DNA from: Solitalea longa
GTDB lineage: Bacteria; Bacteroidota; Bacteroidia; Sphingobacteriales; Sphingobacteriaceae
Direction: 5' to 3'
DNA: 64,000 bases
Assembly (NCBI RefSeq): GCF_002920915.1
Contig: NZ_PQVF01000005.1
Location: 304,425 to 368,424, forward strand
In this document: piece after piece, positions 16,378 to 26,390 of the stretch
Layout of the letters: every line of letters starts with the position of its first letter
Numbering within the stretch: position 1 is the stretch's first letter
Notes under the pieces: model-generated
What the model saw: only the letters and a program-made list of their open reading frames with translations
What the model was told of the DNA's origin: nothing
Databases searched by the model: none
Position numbers and translations under genes: made by a program

Positions 16378-18240
16378 ATGTTTACTGAATACGATATAAT
16401 AGTTGTTGGAGCTGGTCACGCTGGATGTGAAGCTGCTGCTGCTGCTGCAAACCTTGGTTCAAAGGTTTTATTAATAACAATGAATATGCAAACTATTGCT
16501 CAAATGTCCTGCAATCCAGCTATGGGTGGTGTGGCTAAAGGGCAAATAGTGCGTGAGATTGATGCAATGGGTGGATATTCTGGGATAGTAAGTGATAAAA
16601 CTACTATTCAGTTCAGAATGTTGAACCGCTCAAAAGGGCCAGCAATGTGGAGTCCACGGGCACAAAACGATCGTTATAAATTCCATGAAGAGTGGAGATA
16701 TATGCTGGAAAACACACCGAACCTGGATTTCTTTCAGGATATGGTGAGTGGTTTATTGGTTAATGGTAATACAGTTTGTGGCGTTAAAACATCTTTAGGT
16801 TTAGAAATAAAATCGAAAGCTGTTGTTTTAACCAATGGTACCTTCCTTAATGGAACGATTCATATTGGAGAAAAACGTTTTGGGGGTGGTAGAATGGGTG
16901 AAAAAGGAGCTACAGGTTTAACTGAAAATCTGGTTGAACTAGGCTTCGAAGCAGGCAGAATGAAAACGGGAACTCCTCCAAGAATAGACGGAAGAAGTAT
17001 TAATTATTCGATAATGGAAGAACAGCAAGGTGATGAAAACCCTAGTCGCTTTTCATATCTTGATTTTGAACTTCCAACTGAAAAACGCTCGTGTTATATA
17101 ACCTATACAAGTCCAGAAGTACATGATATTTTAAAGGAAGGTTTCGATCGTTCTCCAATGTTTACTGGTAGAATTAAAGGATTAGGCCCAAGATATTGTC
17201 CTTCAATTGAAGATAAAATCAATCGCTTTGCAGAGCGCGACCGTCATCAAATCTTTGTTGAACCGGAAGGTTGGAATACAGTAGAAGTTTATGTTAATGG
17301 TTTTTCAACATCACTTCCAGAAGATGTACAATACAAAGCACTTACTAAAATTCAGGGTTTTGAGAATGCAAAATTCTTCCGCCCTGGATACGCTATTGAA
17401 TATGACTTCTTCCCTCCTACTCAATTAAACACCACATTAGAAACTAAACTCATTTCTAATTTATTCTTCGCCGGTCAAATTAATGGAACAACAGGATACG
17501 AGGAAGCCGCAGCGCAAGGATTTATGGCAGGCATTAACGCTCACCAGAAGGTAAATGAGCTGCATGAATTCGTTCTTTCACGATCAGAGGCTTACATTGG
17601 AGTATTGATTGATGACCTCGTAACTAAAGGAACTGATGAACCTTACCGTATGTTTACTTCAAGAGCTGAACATCGATTATTACTTCGTCAGGATAATGCT
17701 GATATTCGCTTAACAAAATTATCGCATGATCTAGGTTTAGCCTCAGCCGAACGTTTACAAAAAGTGGAGGAAAAGATCCGCCGTTCCGACGAAATTGTCA
17801 AATTCATGAAAGGTAAAACAGTTGAGCCGACAGAAATTAATTCATTTTTAGAACAAAATGGAACTTCTCAAATTCCTCAAAACACCAAGTTATTTAACTT
17901 ATTAGCTCGGCCTCAAATTAATTTAAATGATTTAATAACGGCATATCAACCTTTAAAAGATTTTGTAAATGGAACGGGGCAAGAAATAATTGAACAATCT
18001 GAAATTAAAGTAAAATATGAAAGCTATTTTGAGAAAGAACTTGAAATGGTTTCGAAGTTACAACGTATGGAAGATCAAAATATAAATCCAGAATTTAACT
18101 ATGATACTTTAGTTTCCTTGTCAAAAGAGTCGAGAGAAAAACTTAAAAAAATAAAACCACGTACTTTAGGCCAAGCATCCCGCATTTCTGGTGTTTCCCC
18201 GGCAGATATTTCGGTTTTAATGATACATTTATCTAAATAA
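16378..18240 (+). CDS. mnmG: MnmG (GidA), tRNA uridine-34 carboxymethylaminomethyl-modifying subunit
   Basis: FAD-dependent partner of the GTPase MnmE; together they install the (carboxymethyl)aminomethyl group on U34 of certain tRNAs. It has 620 residues, full length. Visible are the FAD-binding [14 protein letters not shown] (about 9-22), the [11 protein letters not shown] loop (about 45-55), the signature [14 protein letters not shown], the [18 protein letters not shown] block, and the [16 protein letters not shown]-terminal signature. A -7 box and a parS site precede it. mnmE is not in the window. mnmG often lies near the replication origin and parAB in bacteria, which agrees with the parS cluster. 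Confidence 0.98.
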   Translation: MFTEYDIIVVGAGHAGCEAAAAAANLGSKVLLITMNMQTIAQMSCNPAMGGVAKGQIVREIDAMGGYSGIVSDKTTIQFRMLNRSKGPAMWSPRAQNDRYKFHEEWRYMLENTPNLDFFQDMVSGLLVNGNTVCGVKTSLGLEIKSKAVVLTNGTFLNGTIHIGEKRFGGGRMGEKGATGLTENLVELGFEAGRMKTGTPPRIDGRSINYSIMEEQQGDENPSRFSYLDFELPTEKRSCYITYTSPEVHDILKEGFDRSPMFTGRIKGLGPRYCPSIEDKINRFAERDRHQIFVEPEGWNTVEVYVNGFSTSLPEDVQYKALTKIQGFENAKFFRPGYAIEYDFFPPTQLNTTLETKLISNLFFAGQINGTTGYEEAAAQGFMAGINAHQKVNELHEFVLSRSEAYIGVLIDDLVTKGTDEPYRMFTSRAEHRLLLRQDNADIRLTKLSHDLGLASAERLQKVEEKIRRSDEIVKFMKGKTVEPTEINSFLEQNGTSQIPQNTKLFNLLARPQINLNDLITAYQPLKDFVNGTGQEIIEQSEIKVKYESYFEKELEMVSKLQRMEDQNINPEFNYDTLVSLSKESREKLKKIKPRTLGQASRISGVSPADISVLMIHLSK

Positions 18241-18372
18241 TTGATAATCAATTATTTAGATAAATTTTAAGTAGGAAAAATCGACTTATTTTAAAGCGAT
18301 ATAAAAGACTATCTAAAATTTTTAATATTATTACTCATAAAACCATACAACTTTAACAGAGGGCTTAAAAAC

Positions 18373-19983
18373 GTGGAATTTTCAAAAGAGCAGTTTTTAA
18401 AGAAAAATTTTCAGTCATTAATAGGGTTAACCATTTTTTTAAGTGCATGTGCTAACATGGTAAGTCCACAAGGAGGACCAAAAGATGTTACGCCACCAAA
18501 ACTTCAATCGGAAACACCAAAAAATAAAACATTGAATTTTTCAGAGAAAAAAATTGAAATAGAATTCAATGAGATGATCCAACTGAAAGAACAGACGAAA
18601 GAAATAAGTATTACTCCAGAAATGGAACTTGCTCCTGAAATTGAAGTAAGAAAAAATATCATCAGGGTAAAGCTCTTAGATACACTTAAAAAAAATACTA
18701 CCTATTCAATAAATTTCGGAAATTCAATTTCCGATATAAATGAATCAAATCCTTATAAAAATTATCGTTATGTTTTTTCAACAGGTAATTATATCGATTC
18801 ACTAAAAATTTCAGGAACCGTTCATTACGATATTGATACTGCCTTAACAAAAGATGTGATCATTGCTTTATATCCGGCCGACCTTGAAAAACTGTATCAA
18901 CAAAAACCAATTATTTATACTTCAAGTTCCACAGGTGGAAAATTTGAGTTAAACAATATCAAAAATGGAGAATACAGAATTTTTGCAATAAAAGACTTAA
19001 ACAGTAATAAGCGATTTGATGAAGATGAATTATTAGGTTTTATGAATAAATCAGTGAATCTTCAAAAAGATACTACAAACTTAAATTTTACTCTAGCGAA
19101 ACAAATTCCAAGAAAGACCAGGGTTACAGAATCAAAATATTTCGAAGGGAAAATTCTCGTAAAGTATAATCGTAAGGATGATTCGATAAATTATAACGTT
19201 TTATATCCGGAAGAATTCAAAAACAACATTCTTGTTGATAAAGCTTCATTGGATTCGGTTTCATTATGGTTACCAACAACAAACTTCGATTCAACACAAA
19301 TTCAACTACAAAAGAATGGTAAACCGTTTGACACTGTTTTAATCAGAAACTTTATCAAGGAGCCAAAAATGGCAACACTTAAAATAAGTGATAATTTAAA
19401 GTCTCAACTAATAAAACCAGGAGATACGGTGAAATTAAATTTTTCACGTCCTTTAAAAAATCCTGACTTTAGTAAAATTGATTTGTTAGAAGATAGTGTT
19501 AAAAAAACAAATTTTACAGTTTTGCCTAGTCTGCAGAACATTCGTGAATATGCAATAAAGTTTAACTGGGATAGTACAAAACACTACGACATTCACATAA
19601 AAGAAAATAGTTTCAGTGACCAATATGGAAAGGCGAATAGCGAGTATAAACGAAAATTCATAGTTGACTCTTCAGCAAATTATGGTTCGATAATAGTTAA
19701 ATTCACCATTCCTGCTAACAAACAATACATTGCACAGTTGCTAGATGCTTCTAATAATGTAGTGAAAGAAAAAATTATTTCTCAAAGCCAGGTTTATTAC
19801 TTTAATATTCTGTCACCTGATAAATATAAAATCCGATATATAGATGACAGTAATAAAAATGGGATTTGGGATATTGGAAAAGTAGATCAAAACATACAAG
19901 CAGAACAGATCCACTATTACCCGGATATAATTTCTACAAGAATTGGTTGGGAAATAGAAGTAAACATTGATATCACCCAATAA
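18373..19983 (+). CDS. Ig-like domain-containing lipoprotein
   Basis: A 536-residue secreted lipoprotein. The N-terminal hydrophobic stretch and lipobox LTIFLSAC place the lipidated Cys near residue 26. After it, ANMVSPQGGPKDVTPPK begins a bacterial Ig-like (SbsA-type) domain that covers about 30-140. Further beta-rich modules follow, including one with GEYRIFAIKDLNSNKRFD and a C-terminal KIRYIDDSNKNGIWD, both reminiscent of calcium-binding loops. The start is GTG at 18373; no ATG precedes the signal. Function is unknown, likely at the cell surface or in the periplasm. It is a common neighbour type in Sphingobacteria (recollection) and shares a terminator with the convergent carbonic anhydrase-like gene. 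Confidence 0.8.
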   Translation: MEFSKEQFLKKNFQSLIGLTIFLSACANMVSPQGGPKDVTPPKLQSETPKNKTLNFSEKKIEIEFNEMIQLKEQTKEISITPEMELAPEIEVRKNIIRVKLLDTLKKNTTYSINFGNSISDINESNPYKNYRYVFSTGNYIDSLKISGTVHYDIDTALTKDVIIALYPADLEKLYQQKPIIYTSSSTGGKFELNNIKNGEYRIFAIKDLNSNKRFDEDELLGFMNKSVNLQKDTTNLNFTLAKQIPRKTRVTESKYFEGKILVKYNRKDDSINYNVLYPEEFKNNILVDKASLDSVSLWLPTTNFDSTQIQLQKNGKPFDTVLIRNFIKEPKMATLKISDNLKSQLIKPGDTVKLNFSRPLKNPDFSKIDLLEDSVKKTNFTVLPSLQNIREYAIKFNWDSTKHYDIHIKENSFSDQYGKANSEYKRKFIVDSSANYGSIIVKFTIPANKQYIAQLLDASNNVVKEKIISQSQVYYFNILSPDKYKIRYIDDSNKNGIWDIGKVDQNIQAEQIHYYPDIISTRIGWEIEVNIDITQ

Positions 19984-19988
19984 AAATA

Positions 19989-20026
19989 AAAAATCCGGTT
20001 TCGAAATTTGAAACCGGATTTTTTTA
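19989..20026. terminator. Bidirectional terminator
   Basis: AAATCCGGTTTC and GAAACCGGATTT form a 12-bp stem around GAAATTT. It is flanked by an A-run on the left and a T-run on the right, so it can serve both convergent genes. Confidence 0.9.
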
Positions 20027-20533
20027 TTTGAACCAATCAGAATACATAATGTATCTATTAGGCAAAGAATCTAATAATTCCCTTTGCTGATCAGAAATAG
20101 GTTTTATTTTTTTTGCCGGAACACCTGCATATAAATAACCAGGTTCACATACTGTGTTTTCTAATATAATTGCACCAGCTGCAATAATGCAATATTCATT
20201 TACAATTGCATTATCCATCACAATTGCGCCCATACCAATTAAAACTCTATCTTTCAACACACAACCATGAACCAATGCATTATGTCCGATATTAACATTG
20301 TTTCCAATTACCGTTGGAGCTTTTTGATAAGTACAATGAATTACAGCACCGTCCTGGATATTAGTATTATCACCAATCGTAATAAAATTAACATCTCCCC
20401 TTACTACAGCATTAAACCAAATACTGCAATTCTTTCCCATTACAACATCTCCTACGATTGTAGCATTGTCAGCTAAAAAACAATTGTCGCCAAATTGTGG
20501 ATATTTATCTTCTACCGGTTTTATTAACGCCAT
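20024..20533 (-). CDS. Gamma carbonic anhydrase family protein (hexapeptide repeat)
   Basis: A 169-residue left-handed beta-helix protein (YrdA/CaiE-type). Hexapeptide repeats run from about 20 to 135 (for example NATIVGDVVMGKNC and NVNIGHNALVHGCVLKD). The metal-binding histidines of gamma carbonic anhydrases are present: H67 in AVIHC, then H84 and H89 in GHNALVHG. A short C-terminal helix follows. Many family members have no measured CO2 hydration activity, so the enzyme activity is not assured. It lies 3 bp after nadB in the same direction and is probably cotranscribed. Confidence 0.88.
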   Translation of the reverse strand: MALIKPVEDKYPQFGDNCFLADNATIVGDVVMGKNCSIWFNAVVRGDVNFITIGDNTNIQDGAVIHCTYQKAPTVIGNNVNIGHNALVHGCVLKDRVLIGMGAIVMDNAIVNEYCIIAAGAIILENTVCEPGYLYAGVPAKKIKPISDQQRELLDSLPNRYIMYSDWFK

Positions 20534-20536
20534 AGT

Positions 20537-22129
20537 TTAAAAAGTAGTATTGTGTAAATTATTGAGATCTTTTTCAGGATAGTCAGTGGTATAATGTAAA
20601 CCTCTGCTTTCCTTACGATCAATTGCTCCTTTAATCACTAAAAACGAAACTTGTATCAAATTGCGCAATTCACATAGTTTCATTGAAAGCTTAGTATTCT
20701 TATAAAATGATTCGGTTTCATTAAACAAAAGTTCAAGCCTACGCTTGGCTCTTTCCAACCTGAAATCAGATCGAACAATACCTACATAATCACTCATTAA
20801 CCGCTGCATTTCACGAATATTGTGGATAACCAAAATATCCTCGTTTGATTTAACGGTATTTGTATCATTCCATTCAGGAATATCCAATTGAAAATTAACT
20901 GATTCGAAATAAGAAATGGCAGATTGATAACTGCGTTCTGCAAAAACCAATGCTTCCAGTAAAGAATTAGAAGCTAAACGGTTTGCACCATGTAGTCCGG
21001 TTGAAGAACATTCGCCGCAGGCATATAATCTACGGATGCTTGATTTTCCAAATTCATCCACCAAAATTCCACCACACATATAATGAGCTGCTGGCACTAC
21101 TGGTATCATATCTTTACTCATATCAATACCTATGCTTAGGCACTTGGCATAAATATTAGGAAAATGTCGAAGCAATTCATCTTTAGCAACATGACGAATA
21201 TCAAGATAAACAAAATCTTCGCCTGATTTCTTCATTTCAGCATCAATTGCACGGGCAACAATATCACGAGGAGCCAGAGACTTACGTTCATCATACAACT
21301 GCATGAATTCCTCTCCTTTTCGGTTCTTCAAAACTCCTCCGGCACCTCGAACTGCTTCAGAAATTAAAAAAGAAGGATACTCTCCAGGATTATACAGAGC
21401 AGTTGGATGAAACTGAATAAATTCCATGTTTCTAACTTTTCCTTTAGCTCTGTAAACCATTGCAATTCCATCACCGGTAGCAATAACAGGATTTGTGGTA
21501 CTTGAATAAATATGGCCGGCACCACCTGATGCCATCAAAGTAATTCTGGATAATATTTTTTCAACCTTATTAGTATTGGTATTAAGAGCATAAATACCAT
21601 AACAAGTTATATCAGTTGATTTTTTATCGACAACAATACCTAAATGATGTTGAGTTATAAGATCAACAGCAAAGTAATGCGTAAGAATTTCGATGTTAGG
21701 ATGTTTGTGAATTTGCTCTAATAAGGCGCGTTCAATTTCAAAACCGGTAATATCTTTATAATGTAGAACCCTATGTTCAGAATGTCCACCTTCCTTAGCA
21801 AGGTCATAAGTACCGGAACGCGTTTTATCAAAGTTGGTACCATAATCTATTATTTCACTAATTCGCTCAGGTCCTTCTTTTACTACAATTTCAACAATAT
21901 CTTTATCACATAATCCATCACCAGCTATTAATGTATCCTGAATATGTTTTTGAAAAGAATCGGCTTTATCCACAACTACCGCTATACCACCTTGCGCATA
22001 TTTGGTATTTGATTCATCTTCGTTTGATTTGGTAACAATGCAAACTGTACCATGCTTGGCCGCTTTAAGAGCAAATGATAAGCCGGCAATACCAGAGCCT
22101 ATAACTAGGAAATCTACTTTCTTCATCAA
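20537..22129 (-). CDS. nadB: L-aspartate oxidase (NadB)
   Basis: First enzyme of de novo NAD synthesis; it oxidises L-aspartate to iminoaspartate with FAD. Length 530 is normal. FAD-binding VIGSGIAGLSFALKAA (about 9-24), SNTKYAQGGIAVV (about 41-53), EGGHSEHRVLHYKD (about 113-126), FIQFHPTALYNPG (about 236-248) and the C-terminal ECSSTGLHGANRLASNSLLEA block are all present, so the flavoprotein is intact. It is divergent from nadA, whose product uses iminoaspartate, across a 505-bp gap. The downstream carbonic anhydrase-like gene follows after 3 bp. nadC was not seen in the window. Confidence 0.97.
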   Translation of the reverse strand: MMKKVDFLVIGSGIAGLSFALKAAKHGTVCIVTKSNEDESNTKYAQGGIAVVVDKADSFQKHIQDTLIAGDGLCDKDIVEIVVKEGPERISEIIDYGTNFDKTRSGTYDLAKEGGHSEHRVLHYKDITGFEIERALLEQIHKHPNIEILTHYFAVDLITQHHLGIVVDKKSTDITCYGIYALNTNTNKVEKILSRITLMASGGAGHIYSSTTNPVIATGDGIAMVYRAKGKVRNMEFIQFHPTALYNPGEYPSFLISEAVRGAGGVLKNRKGEEFMQLYDERKSLAPRDIVARAIDAEMKKSGEDFVYLDIRHVAKDELLRHFPNIYAKCLSIGIDMSKDMIPVVPAAHYMCGGILVDEFGKSSIRRLYACGECSSTGLHGANRLASNSLLEALVFAERSYQSAISYFESVNFQLDIPEWNDTNTVKSNEDILVIHNIREMQRLMSDYVGIVRSDFRLERAKRRLELLFNETESFYKNTKLSMKLCELRNLIQVSFLVIKGAIDRKESRGLHYTTDYPEKDLNNLHNTTF

Positions 22130-22634
22130 TTAAATATAAGTATCAGACAATAAGCAGGATATAAAATAGTGGAAAACTTTTTGTCATATTTTTAACAAAA
22201 TATCACTGTTTTAAACTTCTCTTCTGTTTCTAATGATAATATGTTAATAAGTATGACAAAGATGTTAATTTTGCGTTTGAAAATAGTAAGCAAGTTTTAA
22301 AAAGCAGGGAAAACACCTACTTTTAAACATATTGAGATAAAACACTAAGAACAGCATCCTGAGATATCAACATGATATACTACAATTCACAGTCAACAAA
22401 TAATAAACAGTAAAACTATTAGCTGTAAATATTGGTTTTCATAAAAAACAATATACCAATAACTTGACTTTAAATGAATGTTAGAAGAATGTTAATAACT
22501 CTTTAACAACAAAAAACACAACTAAAATTTATAAAACTTATTAACCAAACTAACACTATAATAAGAAGCAACATTTTAAAAATTTTAAATCTTTTATTTT
22601 TATTTAGAGTGTTAATTAATCAACAATAAAAAAA
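22130..22634. other. Divergent nadB/nadA intergenic region (about 505 bp)
   Basis: AT-rich, with no gene. It must hold promoters for both nad genes. TGTTAATAAGTATGACA (about 22241-22257) and similar TTAATAA words recur, but I see no clear operator such as an NrtR or NiaR site. Confidence 0.5.
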
Positions 22635-23636
22635 ATGATGACAGCCGAAGCCCCCGCGGCCCTGCTTGAAAAGGGATATTTGGATTACCATGTGGATCCA
22701 ACTTTAGATTTGTTTGAGGAAATTGAAAAGCTCAAAAAAGAAAAGAATGCGATTATTCTGGCCCATTATTATCAGGAACCTGATATTCAGGATATAGCTG
22801 ATTACATTGGCGATAGTTTGGGTTTATCTCAGCAGGCTGCAAAAACAGATGCCGATATTATTGTTTTTGCGGGTGTTCATTTTATGGCCGAAACAGCGAA
22901 AATACTTTCTCCACATAAAAAAGTGTTATTACCTGATTTGAAAGCAGGCTGTTCTTTAGCGGATACCTGCCCTGTTGATCAGTTTGCACTTTTTAAACAA
23001 AAGCATCCTGATCACACGGTTATCATGTATGTAAACTCAACCGCTGATATTAAAGCGATGAGCGATATCGTATGCACATCCACTAACGCTGTTCAAATTG
23101 TGGAGAGTTTGCCGAAAGATGAAAAGATCATCTTCGGACCGGATAAAAACCTTGGTGCTTGGGTAGCTAAGAAAACTGGCAGAGATTTAGTTTTATGGCA
23201 AGGCTCATGTATGGTGCATGAAATTTTCTCTTTAGAAAAAATCACGAAATTGAAGAATCGTCATCCTGAAGCTGAATTTATTGCGCACCCTGAATGTGAA
23301 GATGCAGTTTTAAAAATCGCCGATTACATTGGATCAACAACCGGTTTATTGAAGTATGCGATAAATAGTCCGAAGAAAGAGTTTATTGTAGCTACCGAAT
23401 CAGGTATAATTCACCAAATGCAAAAAGCAGCACCTGATAAAGTGTTTATTCCGGCTCCCCCAAATAATTCATGTGCCTGCAATGATTGTCCACATATGAA
23501 GTTGAATACTTTAGAAAAGTTATACTTATGTATGAAATATGAATTGCCGGAAGTTACTTTACCAAAAGAACTGATTGAAAAAGCGGTGAAGCCTATTGAG
23601 CGAATGCTCGAAATTTCGGCTAAGTATGGTTTATAA
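22635..23636 (+). CDS. nadA: Quinolinate synthase (NadA)
   Basis: Condenses iminoaspartate with dihydroxyacetone phosphate to quinolinate, using a [4Fe-4S] cluster. Length 333 is normal. Cluster ligands are predicted as C106 (KAGCSLAD), C192 (QGSCMVHE) and C285 in the C280-A-C282-N-D-C285 segment. Substrate-binding motifs [11 protein letters not shown] (43-53), NSTADIKA (134-141) and HPEC (218-221) are intact. The start is the first of two adjacent ATGs at 22635; the second would drop one residue. It is divergent from nadB and ends in a strong terminator, so it is monocistronic. Confidence 0.97.
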   Translation: MMTAEAPAALLEKGYLDYHVDPTLDLFEEIEKLKKEKNAIILAHYYQEPDIQDIADYIGDSLGLSQQAAKTDADIIVFAGVHFMAETAKILSPHKKVLLPDLKAGCSLADTCPVDQFALFKQKHPDHTVIMYVNSTADIKAMSDIVCTSTNAVQIVESLPKDEKIIFGPDKNLGAWVAKKTGRDLVLWQGSCMVHEIFSLEKITKLKNRHPEAEFIAHPECEDAVLKIADYIGSTTGLLKYAINSPKKEFIVATESGIIHQMQKAAPDKVFIPAPPNNSCACNDCPHMKLNTLEKLYLCMKYELPEVTLPKELIEKAVKPIERMLEISAKYGL

Positions 23637-23660
23637 AACTTAAAATAAAACAATAATTAT

Positions 23661-23695
23661 AAAAGGTAAGTCACACGACTTACCTTTTGTTTTTA
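23661..23695 (+). terminator. nadA terminator
   Basis: AAAAGGTAAGTC and GACTTACCTTTT pair around ACAC, followed by GTTTTTATT. Confidence 0.9.
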
Positions 23696-23743
23696 TTAAC
23701 ATATTTCTATTTTTAAGAAATTAAAACCAAACAATATACTTTA

Positions 23744-24193
23744 ATGAAAAAGCTATTATGCCTTTTAGGTGCTGGAATTTTATTTGTTTCGTGTAGCAAA
23801 TTAGAAGAAAGTGATCCTGACCCGTTAACATTACCTGTTCAAAAAAAGGTCAAATTCAACATCTACTCAAGTAAAGATTACAGCAGCACGAATAATGATG
23901 GAACAACGGCTTTAATTAAATTGGAAGTTATTAACATAAACCGCACAACGGAGGTTGAAACTAAAATTTGGGACTCGACAATTAATGAGCGTCAGATTAA
24001 AATTTATCCTTTAGCAACAGCGCCAATTGTTGTTGAAAAAGTGTTTAATAATATAATTGATAAAGATCAGGCTATTAAATACCGGTATGTGGTTACTATA
24101 AAATACAATAACGGTGCTACCAGTTCAAATACCGAACGTTCAGAAGTACTAGATACCGGAAATATTGCAAAGCAATTGGGTATTATTCTGTAA
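23744..24193 (+). CDS. Hypothetical lipoprotein (149 aa)
   Basis: A short predicted lipoprotein. The signal peptide MKKLLCLLGAGILFVSC ends in a lipobox with the modified Cys at 17, followed by SKLEESDPDPL. The mature part is beta-rich with repeated Lys/Asn/Thr segments (KKVKFNIYSSKDYSS, KYRYVVTIKYNNGATSS) and could be a single Ig-like or FN3-like fold. I recognise no named family. It stands alone between the nadA terminator and its own terminator. Probably outer-membrane or periplasmic; function unknown. Confidence 0.7.
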   Translation: MKKLLCLLGAGILFVSCSKLEESDPDPLTLPVQKKVKFNIYSSKDYSSTNNDGTTALIKLEVININRTTEVETKIWDSTINERQIKIYPLATAPIVVEKVFNNIIDKDQAIKYRYVVTIKYNNGATSSNTERSEVLDTGNIAKQLGIIL

Positions 24194-24215
24194 TAAGTAA
24201 TTAAATTAGTTTTTG

Positions 24216-24254
24216 AAAAGGAACGGTTGATTAATTGTCAATAGTTCCTTTTTT
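24216..24254 (+). terminator. Terminator of the lipoprotein gene
   Basis: AAAAGGAAC and GTTCCTTTT pair around a 19-base loop and are followed by TTTAGTTTT. A longer reading of the next gene, from TTG 24235, would begin inside this stem, which supports the later ATG. Confidence 0.8.
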
Positions 24255-24285
24255 AGTTTTCGACTTAAAAATTAAAAAAATTTTC

Positions 24286-24298
24286 CCCGCTTCGCGGA
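24286..24298. repeat. Short GC-rich palindrome, copy 1
   Basis: CCCGCTTCGCGGA: stem CCGC/GCGG with loop TTC, between the terminator and the HD gene. The same 13 bases recur at 24994-25006. Confidence 0.7.
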
Positions 24299-24312
24299 TT
24301 ATTAGTTTAGGC

Positions 24313-24966
24313 ATGGACAAAGGATCAATTATCAACACAACTGTTGATTTTGTTAAAAAGGAACTTGAAGGCGTTGAAAGCGGGCATGACTGGTGGCATA
24401 TTTACCGCGTGTGGAAAAATGCTCAATTAATTCTTGTTGATGAAAAGGCCGATGCGTTAGTAGTTGAACTAGCTGCACTTTTGCACGACATTGCCGATGC
24501 CAAATTTCATAATGGTGATGAGGAAATTGGCCCGGCCAAAGCTGAAGAGTTTATGAAAAGTTTACAGATTAATGCAAGTGTTATTGACCATGTAACTAAT
24601 ATAATCAGGCATATATCCTTTAAATCAGGTAACCAGCGGCATATTTTTAGTTCCAAAGAGTTAGACATTGTTCAGGATGCAGACAGACTGGATGCTATTG
24701 GAGCGATAGGTGTCGCCAGGGCATTTAATTACGGTGGGTTTAAAAACCGTGCGATCTACGATCCCGAAATAAAGCCTAACCTGGAAATGACAAAAGAAGA
24801 ATATAAGAAAAGTGAGGCGCCAACTATCAATCATTTTTACGAAAAACTGCTTTTGTTAAAAGACAGGATGAACACGGATGCCGGCCGCAAATTGGCAGAA
24901 AAACGCCACGAATATTTGGAACAATTTCTAAATCAGTTTTTTAACGAATGGAATGGCCGTTTATAA
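24313..24966 (+). CDS. HD-domain phosphohydrolase
   Basis: A 217-residue HD-domain protein of the YedJ/YpgQ-like group, predicted to hydrolyse a phosphate ester or nucleotide in the cytoplasm. The metal-binding set is complete: H in SGHDWWHIYRV (about residue 24-30), the HD pair in ALLHDIADAKF, and a downstream Asp in VQDADRLDAIGAIG. The ATG at 24313 is used; a TTG reading from 24235 would start inside the preceding terminator. It is flanked on both sides by a copy of the same 13-bp GC-rich palindrome. The substrate is unknown. Confidence 0.9.
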   Translation: MDKGSIINTTVDFVKKELEGVESGHDWWHIYRVWKNAQLILVDEKADALVVELAALLHDIADAKFHNGDEEIGPAKAEEFMKSLQINASVIDHVTNIIRHISFKSGNQRHIFSSKELDIVQDADRLDAIGAIGVARAFNYGGFKNRAIYDPEIKPNLEMTKEEYKKSEAPTINHFYEKLLLLKDRMNTDAGRKLAEKRHEYLEQFLNQFFNEWNGRL

Positions 24967-24993
24967 TTTGGCAGCTATTTTTTATGAAAATTT

Positions 24994-25006
24994 CCCGCTT
25001 CGCGGA
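24994..25006. repeat. Short GC-rich palindrome, copy 2
   Basis: CCCGCTTCGCGGA, identical to 24286-24298, just downstream of the HD gene. Confidence 0.7.
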
Positions 25007-25060
25007 CAAAACAATATGGTTTCTTTCGTGTCATAGTAATTACACTATTACATTTTTAAT

Positions 25061-25660
25061 ATGAAAATTATCATTGTTGGCGCCACCGGAACAATTGGAA
25101 AAGTTGTATCTGCCGAATTGAAAAAGCGCCACGAAATTGTCATCGTGGGATCAAAATCAGGAGATGTTCAGGTTGACATAAATTCAAAAGCATCTATCGA
25201 AAAATTATTTGAAACAGTTGGAAACTTTGATGCATTAGTTAGCACCACGGGTTCGGCATTTTTTGGGCCTTTCTCCGAACTTACAGAAGAACGAATGTAT
25301 GAGGGAATTAGAAGTAAACTTATGGGACAGGTTAATTTGGTGCTGGAAGGAAGGAAGTATATCAAACCCAATGGTTCTTTTACCTTAACAAGCGGAATTT
25401 TAGCTGAAGAGCCTATTAAAATGGGGGCTGCTTTAAGTATGGTGAACGGAGCAATTAATTCCTTTGTTATCGGCTCTTCTGTTGAGTTGGAAAACCAGGT
25501 AAGGATTAACGCAGTTAGTCCTGGCGTTGTTGAAGATTCCCGTGACTTTTACGGTCCGTATTTTCCCGGCCATATTCCGGTGCCGATGGAAAAAGTGGTA
25601 GCTGCTTATGTTAAAAGTATTGAAGGAGCAATAAACGGACAGATTATTAAAGTTTATTAA
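25061..25660 (+). CDS. Short-chain dehydrogenase-like protein lacking the catalytic Tyr-Lys
   Basis: A 199-residue Rossmann-fold protein. The nucleotide-binding loop GATGTIGK is at 7-14, D/N positions follow (VDINSKASIEKL), and LTSGIL (about 108-113) holds the usual serine region. The standard YxxxK is missing: the segment after it reads GAALSMVNGAINSFV. This matches the Lin1944-like SDR subgroup, whose members also lack the typical active-site residues. It may bind NAD(P) without being an oxidoreductase, or use another base. The stop codon overlaps the start of the DNA glycosylase gene (TAATG), so the two are translationally coupled. Confidence 0.85.
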   Translation: MKIIIVGATGTIGKVVSAELKKRHEIVIVGSKSGDVQVDINSKASIEKLFETVGNFDALVSTTGSAFFGPFSELTEERMYEGIRSKLMGQVNLVLEGRKYIKPNGSFTLTSGILAEEPIKMGAALSMVNGAINSFVIGSSVELENQVRINAVSPGVVEDSRDFYGPYFPGHIPVPMEKVVAAYVKSIEGAINGQIIKVY

Positions 25661-26352
25661 TGACTTTAGCCGATAAAATATTGGCATTCAACCATACATT
25701 GCATTTGGAGGAAGCCCATCTTCCTCCAAGTGTTCAGGTCTTATATCCCTACATAAATTTAAATTCACCCATAATTGATAGTATAACCCGGCAATTTTAT
25801 AACAAGTATTATGCTGATGATTTTCAAAGACGAATGATCATCGGTATTAATCCGGGAAGGCACGGTGCCGGTTTAACAGGAATACCGTTTACTGATACTA
25901 AAAGGCTGGAAGAGTGTTGTGGAATAACTGTTGATAATTTTCAGTGTCATGAACCCTCTTCCGTTTTTGTTTATCGCATGATCGCCGCCTTCGGCGGAGT
26001 AAAAGAGTTTTACCAACAGTATTATTTCACTTCAGTTTGTCCGCTTGGTTTTGTTAAGGTTCAGCCGAATGGAAAAGAACTGAATTATAATTATTATGAT
26101 GATAAAGCTTTTTTCCAACGGATAAAACCTTTCATTGTGGAAAAGCTTCAGGAACAATTGTCATGGGGTTTTGATAGAAACAAGGCTTTTTGTTTAGGCA
26201 CCGGGAAAAACTTTGAATTTGTAAATCAACTGAATAATGAGTTTCATTTTTTTGATGAGTTGATTCCTTTAGAACATCCTCGTTATGTGGTACAGTATAA
26301 ATGGAAAGAACTTGATAATTATGTGCAAAAATTTGTGAACCTGCTTAAATGA
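25660..26352 (+). CDS. SMUG2-type uracil-DNA glycosylase superfamily protein (formerly DUF4918)
   Basis: Predicted DNA glycosylase removing uracil or related deaminated bases. It has 230 residues. Motif 1 is IIGINPGRHGAGLTGIPFTD (about 60-79), with the GINPG loop of UDG family 3-like enzymes. The motif 2 region is LEHPRYV, with H206-P207-R208. The family includes the SMUG2 enzyme described from Pedobacter heparinus, a relative of this lineage. The start codon overlaps the SDR stop. Pairing with an SDR-like gene is curious and no functional link is evident. In-frame palindrome CCGCC-TTC-GGCGG lies at 25985-25997. Confidence 0.87.
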   Translation: MTLADKILAFNHTLHLEEAHLPPSVQVLYPYINLNSPIIDSITRQFYNKYYADDFQRRMIIGINPGRHGAGLTGIPFTDTKRLEECCGITVDNFQCHEPSSVFVYRMIAAFGGVKEFYQQYYFTSVCPLGFVKVQPNGKELNYNYYDDKAFFQRIKPFIVEKLQEQLSWGFDRNKAFCLGTGKNFEFVNQLNNEFHFFDELIPLEHPRYVVQYKWKELDNYVQKFVNLLK

Positions 26353-26390
26353 AAATGGTATCTTTTTAAAGTTTTACAAATACCAGAAAC

